Source: Elusimicrobiota bacterium (GTDB lineage: Bacteria; Elusimicrobiota; Elusimicrobia; Elusimicrobiales; Elusimicrobiaceae). From it: a stretch of 36,690 nucleotides of DNA. This document shows positions 33,379-36,690 of the stretch, in pieces. The stretch covers positions 1 to 36,690 of the forward strand of contig JAEWSL010000059.1 of NCBI GenBank assembly GCA_023398295.1. The letters run 5' to 3'. The stretch's first letter is position 1. The number at the start of each line of letters is the position of its first letter. Made by a program: the position numbers and the translations under genes. The notes under the pieces are model-generated. The model saw only the letters and a program-made list of their open reading frames with translations, had not been told where the DNA came from and made no database searches.

Positions 33379-34782
33379 ATGGCAGTACAGGATAAATTAC
33401 CTCCTCAGGCTCTTGATGCGGAAATGGCCGTTTTGGGCTCTATGCTTATGTCCCAGGACGCTTTGGAAAGCGCGCTTAACCTCTTAAAGGCGGAGCATTT
33501 TTATAAAACCGCGCACCAAAAGATTTTCAGCGCGATGACGGCCCTGTCGGCTAAAAACCAGTCGGTTGACCTAATTACTCTTACCGAAGAGTTAAGAAAA
33601 GAAGGCTGTCTTGAAGAAATCGGCGCGGAAAGTTATCTGGCCGAACTTATGGCCAAAGTTTCCACCGCGGCGCACATAGAGCATTATGCGCAAATCGTAC
33701 ATGAAACGGCGCTCCTGCGCGACCTTATAAATATATCCACCTCCGTCGTAGCTTCCTGTTATAATCAGGACGAGCCTACCGCCACCTTAATTGACAACGC
33801 CCAGGAAAAGATTTTTGCCCTCAGCCAAAAGCAGGAGCTTAAAGGCTTTTATTCCTCCAAACAATTATCGCCCGAAGTGGCAAAGATGATGGAGCAGCTT
33901 GTCGTAGCAAAAAACCCCGTCAAAGGCGTGGCTACGGGTTTTACGCAGTTTGACCTCAAGACGGGCGGGCTGCTTAAAGGCAATCTTATAGTTTTGGCGG
34001 CGCGCCCCTCCCAGGGCAAGACGGCCATGGCCTTAAATATAGCCTACAACGCGGCGGTAAACAAAAAGATACCTACGGCTTTGTTTTCTCTTGAAATGGG
34101 ACGTCACAGCATTTACCAGAGAATGGTATGCACGGCGGCGCAGGCGAGCCTCCACGACGTCAACACCGGCGTTTTTGAAAAACGCCGCTGGCGCGATTTG
34201 ATGCGTGAGATAGCAAAACTTGGCGAAGCGCCTTTGTATATTGACGACAGCTCTTCCCTTAACATTACCGAAATCCGCATGCGCGCGCGCCGTCTTGCAA
34301 GCGACCTTAAAAAACAGGGCAAAGAGCTCGGGCTTTTGATTATTGACTATATGCAGTTTATAGTCGGCACGGGCAAGCGCGTTGAAAGCCGCCAGCAGGA
34401 AGTAGCCGAAATTTCGCGCATGCTTAAAGATTTGGCGCGCACGCTTAACGTGCCGGTTTTGGCTTTGTCCCAGTTAAACAGAAAGACTGAAGACCGCGCC
34501 CGCAACGACAATAAACCCCAGCTTTCGGACCTGCGCGACAGCGGCTCTATAGAACAGGACGCCGATTTAGTCGCTTTCATACACCGCGAAGGATATTACA
34601 AGCCCGACGATCCCGCCTTGGAAAATGACGCCAGCCTGATAATCGCCAAACAAAGAAACGGTCCCACCGGCACCATTAAGCTTAATTGGTACAGGGAATA
34701 TACCTTATTTAGCAATCCGTCTTCTTTGACGGAAGCTCCGCGCGCCGAAGCTGAAATTTCCTCCCAGGTGATAGCGCAATGA
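33379..34782 (+). CDS. dnaB: replicative DNA helicase DnaB
   Basis: Hexameric helicase that unwinds the replication fork. 467 aa: N-terminal DnaB domain (about 1-110: LPPQALDAEMAVLGSMLMS, EHFYKTAHQKIFSAMTALS), linker, then the RecA-like ATPase with Walker A ARPSQGKT at about 208-215, Walker B LLIIDYMQFI, and the DLRDSGSIEQDADLVAFIHR arginine-containing block. Ribosome site AAGGAG is strong. The 115-bp gap before it is AT-rich with no clear promoter match. No intein. Its stop overlaps the alr start (ATGA). Confidence 0.97.
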   Translation: MAVQDKLPPQALDAEMAVLGSMLMSQDALESALNLLKAEHFYKTAHQKIFSAMTALSAKNQSVDLITLTEELRKEGCLEEIGAESYLAELMAKVSTAAHIEHYAQIVHETALLRDLINISTSVVASCYNQDEPTATLIDNAQEKIFALSQKQELKGFYSSKQLSPEVAKMMEQLVVAKNPVKGVATGFTQFDLKTGGLLKGNLIVLAARPSQGKTAMALNIAYNAAVNKKIPTALFSLEMGRHSIYQRMVCTAAQASLHDVNTGVFEKRRWRDLMREIAKLGEAPLYIDDSSSLNITEIRMRARRLASDLKKQGKELGLLIIDYMQFIVGTGKRVESRQQEVAEISRMLKDLARTLNVPVLALSQLNRKTEDRARNDNKPQLSDLRDSGSIEQDADLVAFIHREGYYKPDDPALENDASLIIAKQRNGPTGTIKLNWYREYTLFSNPSSLTEAPRAEAEISSQVIAQ

Positions 34783-35942
34783 CGGTAAAAAACAAATGTT
34801 TAGCCCAAGACGCGCTTTTTTTGCGTCCTACTTTTGCGCAAATAAATCTAGGCGCGCTTAAAAGCAATCTTAAAAAGGCGCGCGCCCTTTTTGAAGCGCG
34901 CTCAAAAAAATATCTTACCTCCAGAAAGCCCAAAATAATGCTGCTTGTAAAGGCAAACGCCTACGGCCACGGGGCGGAGTTAATTTCTTCTTATGTCCAG
35001 AAAGAAAAACTTTGCGATTTTCTAGCAGTGGCTTCCATTGAAGAAGGCGCTGCCCTGCGCGCGCGCGGCATAAAACTGCCGATACTTGTTTTGGGCAGCA
35101 TATACCCCCTTGAGGCTTTTGAACACGCGCTTAAAAATGATTTATCTGTAACAATTGCAAGCGTGCGCGCGGCTAAATTTATAGTTTCTCTTGCGCAAAA
35201 GCTTAAAATAAAAGCGCGCTGCCACGTAAAGCAGGAAACGGGCATGAACCGCATCGGCTCAAGGAAACCTGCCGCGCTTGAAATTTTGCGCGTGCTAAAC
35301 TCTTCCCCGTACGTCTGCGTTGAGGGCGTTTATTCTCACCTCTCAAGCGCGGCCGAAGACGAAAAATATACAAATATGCAGGTTAAGTATTTTAACGAAT
35401 TTTTAGCTATGGCCGAGGAAGAAGGCCTAAGCTGCGGCATAAAGCATATAAGCGCAAGCCCCGCTTTCATAAAATATCCCAAGCTGGGCTACGATATGAT
35501 AAGGCTGGGCCATCTGGCTTACGGCCTTGAAGAGGGCTATAAACCCGTTTTATCTCTGCGCTCAAAAGTGGTTTTTATAAAAGACGTGCGCGGCGGCGCA
35601 GGCGTAAGTTACGGGCATACTTATTTTTGCCCCCAAGCGGCAAAAATAGCTACAATACCCGTAGGCTACGGGGACGGCTATTTCAGGTGTCTCAGCAATA
35701 AGGCGCAGGTTTTAATTAAAGGCGTCGCCTGCCCGGTTATAGGCAATATAACAATGGATATGCTTATGTGCGACATTACGGCTTTGGGCGATATCCCAGT
35801 CGGCAGCGAAGCGGTTTTAATAGGTTCTCAGGGCAAAAGGGAAATTACGGCCGCCTGCCTTGCAAAACTGGCGGGCACTATTGATTATGAGATTTTGACG
35901 GCAATCTCGGCGCGCGTTTTGCGCTTTGGCGTATTGCGCTGA
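34779..35942 (+). CDS. alr: alanine racemase
   Basis: PLP enzyme interconverting L- and D-alanine for peptidoglycan. 387 aa. PLP lysine K58 in VKANAYGHGAE; the opposite-face tyrosine near residue 275 in GVSYGHTYF; EGVYSHLSSA, GYGDGYFRCLSNKA and GNITMDMLMCDIT follow the family order. ATGA overlap with dnaB; dnaB-alr pairing occurs in several bacteria. A polar N-terminal extension of about 12 residues precedes the first conserved part (RPTFAQINLGALKSN). Confidence 0.96.
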   Translation: MTVKNKCLAQDALFLRPTFAQINLGALKSNLKKARALFEARSKKYLTSRKPKIMLLVKANAYGHGAELISSYVQKEKLCDFLAVASIEEGAALRARGIKLPILVLGSIYPLEAFEHALKNDLSVTIASVRAAKFIVSLAQKLKIKARCHVKQETGMNRIGSRKPAALEILRVLNSSPYVCVEGVYSHLSSAAEDEKYTNMQVKYFNEFLAMAEEEGLSCGIKHISASPAFIKYPKLGYDMIRLGHLAYGLEEGYKPVLSLRSKVVFIKDVRGGAGVSYGHTYFCPQAAKIATIPVGYGDGYFRCLSNKAQVLIKGVACPVIGNITMDMLMCDITALGDIPVGSEAVLIGSQGKREITAACLAKLAGTIDYEILTAISARVLRFGVLR

Positions 35943-35979
35943 TTTTAAGGCGGCGCAAAAGAGGGGAAACTAAAGAGTA

Positions 35980-36690
35980 ATGTTTAAGGAACTGGGACGG
36001 CTTATAATAAGGTTTCTGACGCAGCTTGGGCAGGCTTCGCGTATGGTGTCCTCGTGCGTATTTTGGCTCTTTAACGCCCCGCTTGAGTTTGCCCAAACAA
36101 TGCAGCAGACCACAAAAATAGGCGTTGATTCCCTCACGGTCGCCACGCTTACAAGTCTGTTTACCGGCATGGTGCTTGCCCTTCAGGCCGGCACAACTGT
36201 GCGAAGCATCTTAAGCGAGCCGCTTTACATAGGCACTATAGTAGGATTTTCTTTAGTGCGCGAACTCGGGCCTGTTTTGACGGCTTTTGTCGTTGCGGGC
36301 CGCGCGGGCGCGGCCGTTACGGCTGAAATCGGCACTATGCGCGTTACCGAACAGATTGACGCCCTCCATACCCTTGGCACAAACCCCGTAAGATATCTTG
36401 TAATCCCGCGCATGATAGGCTTTTTAATTGCAATTCCCGTGCTTACTTTATGCGCCAATTTCTCCGGAATGTTTGGCGGATATCTGGTTAGCGTAAAGGG
36501 GCTTAACGTGCCTTCCAACGTATATATTGAAGATATCACGACGTTTATCGGCGTTGACGATTTAATGCACGGCTTTATAAAGTCGGTAATTTTTGCTTTT
36601 ATGGTTGGTACTATCTGCTGTTATAAAGGCTTAAACACGCGCGGCGGGGCCGAGGGGGTGGGCCGCTCCACCACTCAGGCGGTGGTGGCA
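35980..36690 (+). CDS. mlaE: MlaE-family ABC transporter permease (cut by window edge)
   Basis: Permease of the Mla phospholipid transport system that maintains outer-membrane asymmetry. 237 codons are visible and the frame is open to the edge, missing perhaps the last few residues. Family features: TSLFTGMVLALQAG, LVRELGPVLTAFVVAGRAGA, AEIGTMRVTEQIDALHTLG, and GGAEGVGRSTTQAVV near the end; about five hydrophobic spans. AAAGAG lies before ATG 35980, 37 bp after alr. An MlaF ATPase gene is expected downstream. Confidence 0.93.
   Translation, partial: MFKELGRLIIRFLTQLGQASRMVSSCVFWLFNAPLEFAQTMQQTTKIGVDSLTVATLTSLFTGMVLALQAGTTVRSILSEPLYIGTIVGFSLVRELGPVLTAFVVAGRAGAAVTAEIGTMRVTEQIDALHTLGTNPVRYLVIPRMIGFLIAIPVLTLCANFSGMFGGYLVSVKGLNVPSNVYIEDITTFIGVDDLMHGFIKSVIFAFMVGTICCYKGLNTRGGAEGVGRSTTQAVVA

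Overview
The window is a contiguous bacterial chromosome segment, mostly dense housekeeping operons on the + strand. Protein content (an Era-ileS-lspA block, a full Bat/aerotolerance operon, a class III pilin, PilZ, MlaE, GmhA) indicates a Gram-negative-type cell with an outer membrane. The pilin's N-terminus, the pilin-plus-PilZ setting and the GC-rich codon style with many 'gcg/cgc' runs make me favour Elusimicrobiota (Elusimicrobiaceae-like). That is an inference from memory of such proteins, not a database result.

Layout. 1-2337: end of era, a SirB1/transglutaminase-like gene and cysK. 2385-6856: a hairpin and promoter, then ileS-lspA-TPR lipoprotein as an overlapping operon. 6939-10053: a divergent P-type ATPase-like protein, queF and a membrane-anchored unknown, closed by a strong bidirectional terminator that also ends the convergent guaC (10138-11250, minus). 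11360-20833: a promoter, an anchored unknown, then moxR-DUF58-anchored protein-batA-batB-batC-batD-batE with overlaps or very short gaps. 20848-23605: gmhA, rpiB and a stand-alone phosphoglucose isomerase of the type usually fused to transaldolase. 23634-25847: a small orphan protein, miaB (TTG start) and a PilZ protein with a cysteine-rich tail.

25850-31440 is the accessory part. It holds a type IV pilin, miaA, two tandem secreted trypsin-like proteins and about 2 kb of non-coding DNA built from repeated hairpin modules. One copy is compact (30821-31384, minus orientation) and bounded by imperfect terminal inverted repeats. A second copy, in opposite orientation, is split: module A lies at 25894-26045 and modules B and C at 27299-27645, with the pilin gene and an array of degenerate ~60-80 bp repeats between them. 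The modules keep their flanks almost unchanged while the hairpin stems inside are replaced by different, still self-complementary, sequences. This is the most unusual structure in the window. Three genes here (miaA, the upstream protease, the CpXC gene) also share a -10-like hexamer exactly 6 nt before ATG and lack a Shine-Dalgarno, which suggests leaderless mRNAs.

31441-36690 returns to housekeeping: a CpXC-domain protein, a CCA/poly(A) nucleotidyltransferase, dnaB, alr and the start of mlaE, which runs off the right edge. I saw no tRNA or rRNA gene, no CRISPR array and no transposase or integrase.
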